Below, one piece after another: positions 1 through 10,793 of a stretch of 64,000 nt of DNA. The notes under the pieces were generated by a model. It saw nothing but the letters and a program-made list of their open reading frames with translations. It was not told the DNA's origin and did no database searches. This DNA comes from Alitta virens. Taxonomy: Eukaryota > Annelida > Polychaeta > Phyllodocida > Nereididae. Numbering within the stretch: position 1 is the stretch's first letter; each line of letters starts with the position of its first letter. The translations under genes were made by a program, and so were the position numbers. The stretch spans positions 8,585,701 to 8,649,700 of the forward strand of contig OW028586.1 of NCBI GenBank assembly GCA_932294295.1, read 5' to 3'.

Positions 1-2600
1 TATATATATATATATATATATATTGTAATTTTCAGTCCTCCTAGATTAGTTGCATTCTTATTATTAGTTTGTCGTAATCTTAGTACTACTTGGATTTGAG
101 AGAACACTTGTCATTCAGCTTAATCAATAACAATGTGCATGTCATAATTTTCATTTATTAAAGATTACTCTAATATAATCACTGAAACTTTACAAAAATT
201 GTAATACCTAAGTGAAATCTGAGATCAAACATCCTCTGTACCTTTCTCTTAAATCATCCCAATGCTATGTCGAATGGTTGTTCATAAACACTGAAATTTA
301 GCAATATATACTATGATCATCTAGTTAAACAATATCCAGCTTATTGTGAACATAGAAACAGCTATATTTGTCAGTCATAAAAGTCAACTCCCTCCATCAC
401 TTTCATCTCATTACACTATCATTATAACATTTTTGTTATTTTTTCAATTCAAGTTTTAATACATACATGTAGCATAATTATTTTTGTTCAATCATGATAT
501 AATTTTCTTTCTTTTTTATTGAAGGTGCCACTTTTACAGCCGATGCTGATGGGTTCATATTTACAATAGTTACATAATTAATATCATGTAAATGTTTTAC
601 TTCCTAATAATTGTTGTACCTGTTTCTACAAAAAAAAAAAAAAAATATATATATAATAAAATATCTATCTATCATGCAGAGAGTTTAATGAGTAAGAAAG
701 TTGGGTTTATTAGTAACCTTTCGGTCCATTCTGTACTACTCTACATGAGAGTGCCTCCCACTTGAGCCGGGCCTTGTGATCAGCCAAGCATAACAAGTTT
801 GCAGCTGTGCACCATATGGGCCTTTAATTGAGTTTGGCAGGGTGTAGTCAATTATCAAACTTGGTGGAACATGTAGATATTAATTAATTAACATCACCAT
901 TAGATTAGTCATAAAAATTACTACCAAATGATACCAAACATGACATGTATAGATTAATCAGCTGATAATTGACAACTTGCATTTATATATACTTACACTT
1001 TATCTCTGCTAAGGACGATTGTAGACCGACGTACACTTTTGTTTCCTTTTTTATAAATTTGACTCATTATTTTGCACTACAGTAGGATTTAAAAAAAAAC
1101 ATGCACTATTTTTCCTTTACTATTTTTAACCTTTCTAAAACTATATTCATCTTCCATATCTTTCCAATAGGATGGGGCAGGGGGCATTGGCAGCCAAGAA
1201 AAAGCAGGGTAAACAAGGGGGTGGGGAGGGGGGCTAAAAATGTTCAGGTCCACCCCTATTGGTGACTCTATGGATATATAAATCTAAATTAGAAGCAATT
1301 TTTAATAGATTAATTGTTTAATTATGATGAGGTGCATATTGGCACTCATTATTGAGACAACGTGTCTCATAAGTCAGCGATCTTGATACTTTATTTTGGT
1401 TTAAACTTATTAAAACTGTTGTGTAACAATTTGTGCGAATAAATATTGAAATATTACAATTTGAATAAATACAATATGATTTATAACTTTGGTTATGGAG
1501 GTAATTATTGCCTATCTTTTCATTAAATTTTAAGGCCTTGGGGGAGGGAGGGGGGTCTTGACCCTAAATCCCCCTAGCCTGAAATTCTTAAGTTTCCGGG
1601 ATTCCTGTATATGGGAGTCATTTAAAGCTTCTAATTTTGAATGTGCTGCTCAATTGTCTACATTTCTTTTACAATGGGGCAAGTTTAAAAAAGAAGAAAA
1701 GTATTTGAGCGAAATATGAAAGATAAGTCAGGTTTGGAATGAGCCTTGTTTGCAGCAAAGAAGTAGGGGGGGGGGGGAATCCTTAATTTAATAATTTACT
1801 GTAACAATAGAAAAAGTGGGGAGGGGATGGACATTTCCCCCTGCCCCCCTGAATTGCTCATAAAGACTTTTAAAATAATGCTTTACAAATCCCGGGCTAT
1901 AGAGCTGTATATATGATCTAATGAGCAGCTGAGCTCTACTGACAAAGCCTGGTAAAAGATTGCCATAATGTAACACTTGATCAGAAAACCCGTGATATCC
2001 CCTTTTAAGTTCATTGAAATATATAATAGTGAACAAATACATTTCTGATTTAAATATGGCATTGTTTTAATGTTTTATACTGAAGACAATGGTTTTATGA
2101 TGTGACCACGTTTTGGTCAATTAGTTCAGCAAGCACCACTCAAAAAGCCTTAAAATTCCATAACTTCTCCATTCAAGTTTCATCACTTTGTGAATGGTTG
2201 CTATGGCAACGCTGACCTTTCAGTGAGCACCACTTGTAGATTGCAAACCACCCTGATAGTGGAGACTTCTGGTGTCCTCTGCCAAAAAAGTGACTTTTTC
2301 AGCTAAGATGAACCTTGGAGTTTAATGTTAAAGCAGCTAGGACTGAGGGGGAGGCTTCATTATGTCATTTAACCAAGAAGTAAGTCAGCCTTAGCCACCA
2401 CAATGTTTATGATATAGTAAAGTCAGATTTGAAAATTAAACCTAGTCCCCCCCCCCCCCCGCCTCCCCTCCACAAAAAAAGCTCCTAAGAAACATGGTGT
2501 TCTTACGGGTTAGCTCAACTGCCCTGCCTTAATACTAATCAATGTCTGCAGTTTCATTTACTATTTGTTGGTGTTACATATATTTAAGCGTGTTGGATAA
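1..2600. other. AT-rich intergenic DNA, no gene recognised
   Basis: I see no coding exon here on either strand. The stretch opens with a TA dinucleotide run (1-23) and holds a poly-A tract near 631-645 and G or C homopolymer runs near 1767 and 2447. The short open frames have no recognisable motifs. Confidence 0.6.
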
Positions 2601-2764
2601 TATACAACTATGACTAACTCAAATGTAAACAAACATGATCTTGATATTTCCTTGGCTGGGGTTCCGGCTTTACTGAGGTTGAACATAAACCAGCGAACCA
2701 ATGAAGATATTTCCCCCTTTTTAATCCAGTGTGGTTCAGCCACCGTACATACTGATGTAATAGT

Positions 2765-2811
2765 TATCTATCTATCTACCTATCTACCTATCTACCTATC
2801 TACCTATCTAC

Positions 2812-2846
<35 letters not shown>

Positions 2847-3026
2847 ATGACTCATTTCTACTGGGTCTGAAGCTTAGTCAGCTTATATGACCAGCTGCCA
2901 GAGACACACGTAATGATGAGATGATAAGGCTTGTAGTTAGGTAGTTCTGTCTATCTGTTTGTCTATCTATCTATCAATCTATCAATCTATCCATCCATCT
3001 ATCCATCTATCTATCTATCAATCTAC
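2765..3026. repeat. TATC/TACC microsatellite flanking a SINE head module
   Basis: A (TATC)n/(TACC)n array at 2765-2846 and a second TATC-type array at 2949-3026 bracket about 100 bp of unique-looking DNA. That spacer (about 2871-2950) matches sequence lying directly 5' of the tRNA-related head of the SINE at 45.7-46.0 kb, in the inverse orientation. The arrangement is best read as SINE remnants whose TATC tails expanded, with the SINE body mostly lost. Confidence 0.75.
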
Positions 3027-3029
3027 AAT

Positions 3030-3867
3030 TAGCAGCAATTAGAGCAATTAATGTGACATGAAAATTTGGCAGTTGGGAATTTAACAAATATAAATCATTA
3101 ACCCTGTGATATAAATTAATGGTGTCCACTTCAAACATAAGTTACATGGTCATATTCAAAGGTGTTGCATAATGCCACATGAGCATGTGGAACCAACGTC
3201 AGATTGGGGGTGCTATTGTCTCCTTGCTAATTCCCTATTGTACCCCCTTACCCCCCCCCCCCTCCAACCCAACTATCTTGCTATTTTGCAAAAGCAGCAT
3301 TCTAGAATAGATGTCAGTGAGTGAACATCATATGTATACATTCATGAAGCAGTCATTTGAACTGCACCTGACACTATCCATGATACAAAACTGTAGGATT
3401 CAGGGGGGTTTTTCAGTCACTCATTAATGAGGCTTTAAAGCAAAACCGGTTAATTAAGCACGGAACTGGATAATTCTTCAAATGTTCCATAAATCGCCGA
3501 ATTTGGAAATTAGCCGTTCTAGATCCTGGATCCGTACCTCTGGATTCATACCTGACCTCAGTACAACATCACATTTCGTCGTTATGAGATTGTAAAGCCT
3601 CCAAAACCAAACTGGCTCTGCTATCGTTTGGAGCCTGTCTAGTTATGAGGGAATGAAAACAGTGGCCCAAATGTGTCACCCCCCCCCCCCACTAGAAAAA
3701 TTACAGAGTCAAAAGGGTAAAAATTAACATTACTATTTGAAAAAGCTATATATTTGTGAGGGGGGGGGGGTGTATACTCTCAGATGAAAATAAAAAAAGT
3801 AACCGAATGTTATGGCAATTACTGCATTTATTTATATATATATAACATAGATCAGTCAGTGAAAAAC
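3030..3867. other. intergenic stretch without a recognised gene
   Basis: This stretch lies downstream of the RING/TRAF gene, which is on the minus strand. It contains several C and G homopolymer runs (near 3249, 3679, 3760). No domain or exon signal was recognised. Confidence 0.5.
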
Positions 3868-6800
3868 TCATTCAAAAAAATTCGGAAAAATCATTTTTAT
3901 GTGGCTATCACTGGCTTGGATCAAGTGCTGGCCCATATCGCTGATTACTGTCACTTTGTAGCAGCCAGATGCAGGGCACTGGACTGGCCTTCCTTTGCAT
4001 TCTAACATATGGCTGGTCACCTTCATCCTGGAACATAGACAGAAGCTTCAATGATGTGGTCACTCATAGCAGTTGCAATGGAAATGTGCATTATACAAAT
4101 GTGGTGATGTACACATACCTTGTCGTGGTGACATCACAAAATAGGCAAGTGGTCTTGCAGAGTCTTCTGTGAGACACAGGCTGATCATCCAGGCCACAGA
4201 TATCACATTTAGCAGGTTTATTTTCGCACAACTGAAATAGATGATTGGACATAAAGTATAACTGTAAATGCAATAAATAGATGTTGACTGGAACCTTTAT
4301 CTTTAATTTAACCTAAAATTGATAATGAAGCCATAATCCACTGTCATTTTGTAGATATGCTGACCCATATATATTTATGTTACTGTATGTAAATTGTTTT
4401 TCCCTTGACACATATCATTACGACATTTGCTGTCAATAATTGTATATGAGAGAGAATATATCTTATTTGGCAACAATATAATATTACTTCTACAATCTAG
4501 TAAACAAGACTTTTTCGGAAAGACTATGTATGGAATTTATGGATTATCATATACATTATAATATATATTTGGTTAAACTTATATAATATACTTGTTCTAT
4601 AAAACCCAACACAGGTTTTTTTTTCTCAATATTTAAGTATTCACCCCTTCATGTTGTTGAACATCCGAGCGGGCACCACTGAATTGGCACCCATATTTGC
4701 ATTCTGTCTCTATTAATCCGCAACCATCTTCATGTTGCCGGATAGTCAATCCATTTGCTTGGAAGGGGCAGCTAGCACCTTGGCAGGTGAACTGGGCACC
4801 TTCCAGCATTGCATTGACTATCCGGGGTTCGCACATGTCTCTCTGTCTGGTGGGATCCCTGCACTCTGGACAGACGCTGTTACTTTCAAGCCAAGGTTCA
4901 ATGCATGCCCTGCAGAACGTGTGTTGGCATCGAAGTTGTCTGGCTTCATTCAGAAGATATAAGCTGAAAGACAAAAATTACTATTGTTTAATTAAACTGG
5001 GTAATTCTAGATACAAGGGCTGCACTGCAGCAAAACCCACACTGACTGCCCACACAGAACACATTATACTATATAATGTATGTTTACTACATTATACTTA
5101 TATACTATGTTTACATGTGAGACATTAAGATATGTACATTGGAATGCCATTTGAGGGTGTAGATTTCCCATGTCTCCTAAGTAACCATTGTGTAATAACT
5201 CCATCAGATATGGATATAGAACGACATTATGGACACCAAAGGAAAGATAATTTCCAAGTCTAATTATTAAGACCAGTGAAAAGACAATGTATCTATGACT
5301 TGTGTTTGCTAAGATATGAGAGTTGTGATTAAGGATGTAATTAGATATTTTAAAAATGCCCAAATTTAGTCACCTGCCCGACAATACCAGGATTTTTGAG
5401 TCATATAAACAGGGAGTTAACATGGTAGGCCTACCATAAACCTATTGCTTAGCAGGCACAATGCTAATTACTAATTTATGCACCATCTTCATTACAAACA
5501 TTTATATGATATTTGCATCATCTTCAAAGACGCTGACTCATTAAATGCTTGAAGAATTCATTCCTACATGTCTATTTATATATCTATACTTTGAATTTAT
5601 TGTCAGCATACTGTATCTATATAGACAATATAATAGAATGTTCTACCTAGTCTACAAAACTTAATTTTTCATTTCTGTTATGAAGTTACAGTGGATATGA
5701 AAAGATGTGAATGTGTACTGAATGTTCTATTATGTGTATAGGTATAATTTACGCAACTTTGTGAGACTCACTACAGCACTGCACTGGGTGTGTTATTACA
5801 GAACTTTACTACTATGTATACTATATAAGTGAAAGATGTGTGTTAACATCCTATTGGCAATTAATGACCGACATAGACACGCAGCCTGTAAGTTTCAGTT
5901 CAATGCATTATATGATACCCAGAATTAATTTTTGCTGGATTTTTAGTTTAATTTCCTTGTGCTTATTGTCTAAGCTGAGGCAAGTAAGAGACCCCACCTT
6001 TCGTGTAAATAAGTTGCACAAGGAATTGTGAACAATATAAATGTAAATGAGGCACCTTAACAGACGTTTTGCAAGGTTGATCGAGGCAGATACCATGACA
6101 ATAGATCAGCATGCACTCATAAGTCACACTGGTTTACAGCTGGAACATGTTCACATTATCATATGAAAATAGGCCTAAATTCATAAGACACAATAGTTAC
6201 TATACAGCGCATGCATTACACATGAATCCATAGCCTGCATCAGCAACTCTGATGTCACTGGCTGAGATGAGTAGGTGGGAATTGGTACAAATAATTGATT
6301 ATATTTCTTTAAACCAAAGTAGGAATTACATATGGTACATTATAAAACGTTTGGGTTTATTGAGGGGTAGCCTATGTTGCGGTCTTGTATAATAGCGTGG
6401 GGCGGGGGGGGGGGGGAGGAGTCCAATGTATAACAACAGAGTTACCAGTATTGTAGCCTGGTAAATAATGAGGTTAAAGTGTTCGATTTTGCCGTTTTGG
6501 GAAGTTAATGCTTAAAAACTCACAAACATCTAATTGTAAGTTTAATTTTTCATCATTTCTTTTGTTTGCTATAAGTTAATGCTCATGACTATGTTGTATT
6601 TTATAAGAATTTACAAAATTCAACAATAGTTTGTCTCCATGGTTTAATCATGGAATCTCTAGTGACTCCATGGTTTAATATCCAAATTCTATATTATAAT
6701 GACCAACATCTGGGCAATAAACTTGTTTGCACCTCGTTCGCCCCAAGTTTATCCCTTTTCTGTACAGTTACATTTCTATAATGCTGTTTCTGTATTATTC

Positions 6801-7041
6801 TGGACTAATTGCTTTCATAAAATAGTCAAGTATTTTAAAAGTTGATAAATTATTTTACAATCGTTCTAATCTGTTTCTTTCACCCCTGAACTGTCCATGC
6901 TCGCTCTAAAATTGTATTTGGAAATGAAATGATCCATATATTATACCTGTCAAAAAAATACATGCGTATAGTAGCTTAATTAAATAAAGACACTTACCAA
7001 ATACCGCATTTAAACCGGTCACGTAGTTGCTGTTCCTCCAT
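3868..7041 (-). CDS. RING finger / TRAF-type zinc-finger protein (putative E3 ubiquitin ligase), 4 exons
   Basis: Exons on the minus strand are 7041-6998, 4963-4645, 4231-4119 and 4027-3868. Splicing them gives 636 nt, 211 aa plus stop, with every junction in phase (2, 0, 2). The RING finger is split by intron 1: C12-G-I-C15 ends exon 1, and C27, H29, C32, C35, C46 and C49 follow in exon 2, a complete C3HC4 set. Cys/His-rich TRAF-type fingers follow through exons 2 to 4, ending with a GC...H...H finger near the C terminus. Proteins of this layout bind E2 enzymes through the RING and partners through the TRAF-type fingers, so ubiquitin ligase activity is inferred. There is no MATH/TRAF-C domain before the stop at 3868. 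The exon 2 donor (GGG|GTGAAT) is weak, and reading through it would stop at 4633. The start ATG is the only one upstream in frame with the RING. Confidence 0.75.
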
Positions 7042-7849
7042 TTCAATATGGCAGTTGTCTGATCAATTGTTGTCTGGTCAAGATAAATGCTCCAGGGAAT
7101 TGTAACACTACTGTTAAAATAAGCGCGACATGCAAATTCCAGCTTAATTCACCCCCCCCCCCCCCCCTGCTGGCATTTAATTGGATATAGCATGGACCTT
7201 GGCCACCGTTACGCCCACCCCCTACCAAATTCACCCCTGACAAGCTGCATGGGAGTATGTACCAAATTATGACCAATGACAGTTGTAGCCCTAAATATGT
7301 TAGACATATAGAATGAAAAAAAATACAATTGGTGCAACCAATATTTCATCTAACAATGGTTTGGAAAATCAGTCTTAAGTACACCACATTATTTTGGTGT
7401 GCATACTTGCATCTGGGATGAACTAGACAACAATTGCAGAGATTGGACAGTTCGATCAAAATTAATAAAACAATATTCGGTGCTGTAAAACTGCACTTCA
7501 GCGAGCATACCACATCATCAGTGATGTCCTTGTAACAGCAACAAGTTCCAAAAATCAATTTATTTTGCTGGGATTGTAAAGATACTTGTACCAAATTTCT
7601 AGGCCTAATAATACGAAGGTTATGGTATAAATACTATAAAAGTACTCAGGTTGGAACTAATGTCTTGTTCACTAGCAAAATATCAAATCTGCAATAACTC
7701 CAGAAGCCAGAAATGCCAAACTTAACACTTTATCTGCAAGATGATGATTTTTCTGCAATACGTGTCGAAATGTGTTAAACTAGCTCGTTCAAGCCTAAAC
7801 AAAGACAAGTTACTTTTAGATCCGGGTTTAATGCACCTCTCATAAGACA
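7042..7849. other. upstream region of the RING/TRAF gene
   Basis: This should hold the promoter of the minus-strand RING/TRAF gene. I see no clear TATA or initiator arrangement that I would assign. A long C run lies at about 7150-7167. No coding sequence was recognised. Confidence 0.4.
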
Positions 7850-8098
7850 ATCTATCTATCTATCACTCTATCTATCCATCTATCTGTATATCTATCGGTC
7901 TATCTATCTATCTATCTATCTATCGGTCTATCTATCTATCTATCTATCTATCTACATACCTACCTATCTACCTACCTACCTACATGTCTGTCTAACTGTC
8001 TAGCTGTCTGTCTATCTATCCATCTATCAGTCTGTCTGTCTGTCTGTCTATCTGTCTATCTGTCAATCTGTCTATCTTTCTATCTGTCTATCTATCAC

Positions 8099-8131
<33 letters not shown>

Positions 8132-8211
8132 GTCTGTCTGTCTAGCTACTTAGCTATCTGTCTATCTATCTATCTATCTATCTATCTGTCTATCTATCTA
8201 TCTATCTATCT
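7850..8211. repeat. long TATC microsatellite
   Basis: About 360 bp of TATC units interspersed with TACC, TGTC and CATC variants. Similar arrays in this window sit at the 3' ends of SINE copies, which suggests the same origin here, though no SINE body is visible next to it. Confidence 0.95.
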
Positions 8212-8285
8212 CGTTTGACTACTATATAATGCTATATGTCTAAACCATGGCCAGGTGCCAAAGCAAACATGATGATGAGACGATA

Positions 8286-8375
8286 CCCTGATAGCATTCC
8301 CAATCGTATCGACGTCGGCTCTATGTCGGCAATGATATGGAAACGACACTGGCCACATTTGGAATGATATCTGAG
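8286..8375. mobile_element. short palindromic MITE, copy 1
   Basis: A roughly 90-bp near-palindrome. The left end reads CCCTGATAGCATTCC and the right end is close to its reverse complement (GGAATGATATCTGAG). The centre carries CGTATCGACGTCGGC and ATGTCGGC motifs. Two further copies lie at 43731-43829 and 49386-49470. It has no coding capacity. Confidence 0.7.
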
Positions 8376-9340
8376 TACGGCATGGATTTTTGTGTTTGTA
8401 TGTTCATTGCAAAAAGAAGCATATATACCAATTCAAGATAGAAAAGTACATGGAGTTCATTGATATTGAGGTAATAATTACATGTATATTAAAATTATAG
8501 TGGAAAAGTATAGAATGAAGTATTTTTCAAGCTATAAAAAACGTACTTTAGTAAAAGTAAGAGAATTTAGTATAATATCTGGAAACTATTTTGAAACAAC
8601 TATTGTATGGTAATGTTGGAATATAAGATGATGCTTTATCCCTCTACTAGATACATGCCTAAGAAACACTCTAGGAGAGGGGGGGGGGGTTTGTTCTGAT
8701 GTGCACTTAAGTTACCCCCCCCCCCCCTGCAGTATGCCCTGACACCTTTGATCATTTTGATGGTAGTTGTGAAAAATGTATTCCGTATGCATGCAACATT
8801 ATATTTGTAATTAATTTTGTATTATGTATTGTATGTATTATTCTATCTATAGTCATTTTGACTTTAAGCTTAAGCATCTGCAGGACTGTATAACTATAAT
8901 GTAAACAATTAAATGTAAAAATAGAAGAAGAAAAAAAATCAAAAAATAATTTTGCCTTAACTCTAGACTATCTAATTTCATTATATTTTCCTGTATTTTT
9001 GTTACTTCATAATGTGAAATTGGCCTTCATGTGCAATCAATATTTTCTCGTAACTTTTTTTTTGGTCAAATAAAGAACAGATCTGATTCTGATTTATTCA
9101 CAATCAGTGGCGGTGCTACGGTGCGGGGGGGGGGGGGGGGCAAACTTTGGTCAAAACATGGTCAAAAAAGGTGAAAACAATGTTTTTGCCCAGATGTTTA
9201 TTTGGCTATGTCAGTCTTATCAAATGTTTCAATGTGTCTGAAAAGTCGTTCTGAGGATGCAACTGTCCATGCTCGCTCTAAAACTGTAATAGATGTCCAA
9301 CATTTTGCACTGAGCTTTGATTCAAGAATGTCCTCAAAAT
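8376..9340. other. intergenic stretch without a recognised gene
   Basis: Contains a G run near 8680, a C run near 8715 and a G run at about 9124-9140. A 24-bp sequence around 9262-9285 is shared with about 6891-6914, so part of this is a dispersed repeat. No gene was seen. Confidence 0.5.
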
Positions 9341-9386
9341 AGATAGGTAGATAGATAAATATATAGATATATAGATAGGTAGATAG

Positions 9387-9424
<38 letters not shown>

Positions 9425-9602
9425 GTAGGTAGGTAGATAGTTAGGTAGGGTAGGTAGTTAGATAGTTAGAGAGTTTGATATGTAGATAGATAGATAGATA
9501 GATAAGTATATAGATATATAGATAGATCCATAGAGAGATAGATAGATAGATAGATAGATAAGTATATAGATATATAGATGGATCCATAGAGAGATAGATA
9601 GA
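9341..9602. repeat. GATA microsatellite with an internal duplication of about 63 bp
   Basis: GATA/GGTA units on the plus strand (TATC on minus). The last part contains two near-identical units of about 60 bp (about 9484-9540 and 9547-9602), so unequal exchange or slippage acted on longer blocks than the tetranucleotide. The open frame across it (Tyr-Leu-Ser-Ile repeats) is a by-product. Confidence 0.9.
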
Positions 9603-10793
9603 CATGATGTATTTATAATGCATGGGCAATACAATTGTATAAATACATCTGCTTTAGGATCAACAATCTATTTAAATCAACCCACTATTAAGACCACTTC
9701 ACTGATATGACCACCTCTATGAAAAGCATCTCAAACATTTTAAAGTCAACCTCTCTATTAGACCTGTTTATTAGCAACCACTGTATGCCTATTAAGACTG
9801 CCTGGCCAATAAGACAATTTAAATTTGCGCAAGGGGTGGTCTTAAATTGTAGGTTATACTGTATTATTATTTTTATGTAATGATCAAGTTTTTTTCACAT
9901 GTGGGCCTGTAGGCCTATAGGACAAAGGAATTTTTTTTAAATTCTATATAGTTCAATATAATGAGGTTAAATCACCCAGGTTTGTCTCCATGTTTAAACT
10001 TGTGAGCACAAAGTAGATAACCGCCCCCCCCCCCCTCATCCACAGCACTTTGAGTTTGATAAGCAAAAATTGCAAATGGGGGTTATAAGGCTATTAACCA
10101 ACTTGTTTACCCCACACTACCTAATAAGTTGGGTCTGGATTTGTTGTAATGAAGTTTGCCTACTGTGTTGTCAAATTGCTCAATACACCTTTCTTCTGGA
10201 TTATAACAACATACAATGACATTTTAACAAATGTTTAATATAAATATATATGAAAACGTAATACACTGCTGTCAAATGTATCTTTCAAAGGATTTTGGGT
10301 ATTTATATATTCTCCTTTATAAGGTTCTTAGCTGTAGTATCTGGTTCCTTTTCAGAGGAAAAACTTGTTTGTTTTGTTTCTTTTTTCTTTTATCTAATTT
10401 CAGTGGCATTAGATCTATTTCCTGTGTGAATTTGATAATTTGCCGATTCCATCTGGTTATAGATGAAAGAGTGTTGTAAACAAGCAATTTGATTCGGTTG
10501 TAAAAGTGTCCAACTAGCAACTGGTGGAACGGATTGGGGAGCAATTCACAGGAAATTTGTCGCAATTGCTTTGAGGTCAGGGTAAGGGTAGTCACATTCT
10601 ATAGATTAGACTTTTTAAACCTTGTGATTGGTCAAAGGTCTGAGGCTCATGCGCACACCGATTGAAGCTGAAGTTGTAAAGAGCTATCAAGCAGTCATAT
10701 TGCTCTGTGTACCAAGTTGATTTTTAGCACCTGGAAAATTGGAAATACCAGTCTCTACGTTGGCGCTATATCAACTAGACAACCACATGCACA
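9603..10793. other. intergenic stretch upstream of the integrase-like gene
   Basis: At about 9680-9865 there are repeated 'AAGACCAC'/'GTGGTCTTA' motifs ending in TATACTGTA. This resembles the ends of a decayed Tc1/mariner-type relic, a weak inference. A C run lies at 10022-10035. The last 150 bp may hold the promoter of the following gene. No coding exon was seen. Confidence 0.35.

Noticed and set aside
9441..9629. Tyr-Leu-Ser-Ile repeat protein
   Set aside because: Translation of the GATA/TATC microsatellite.
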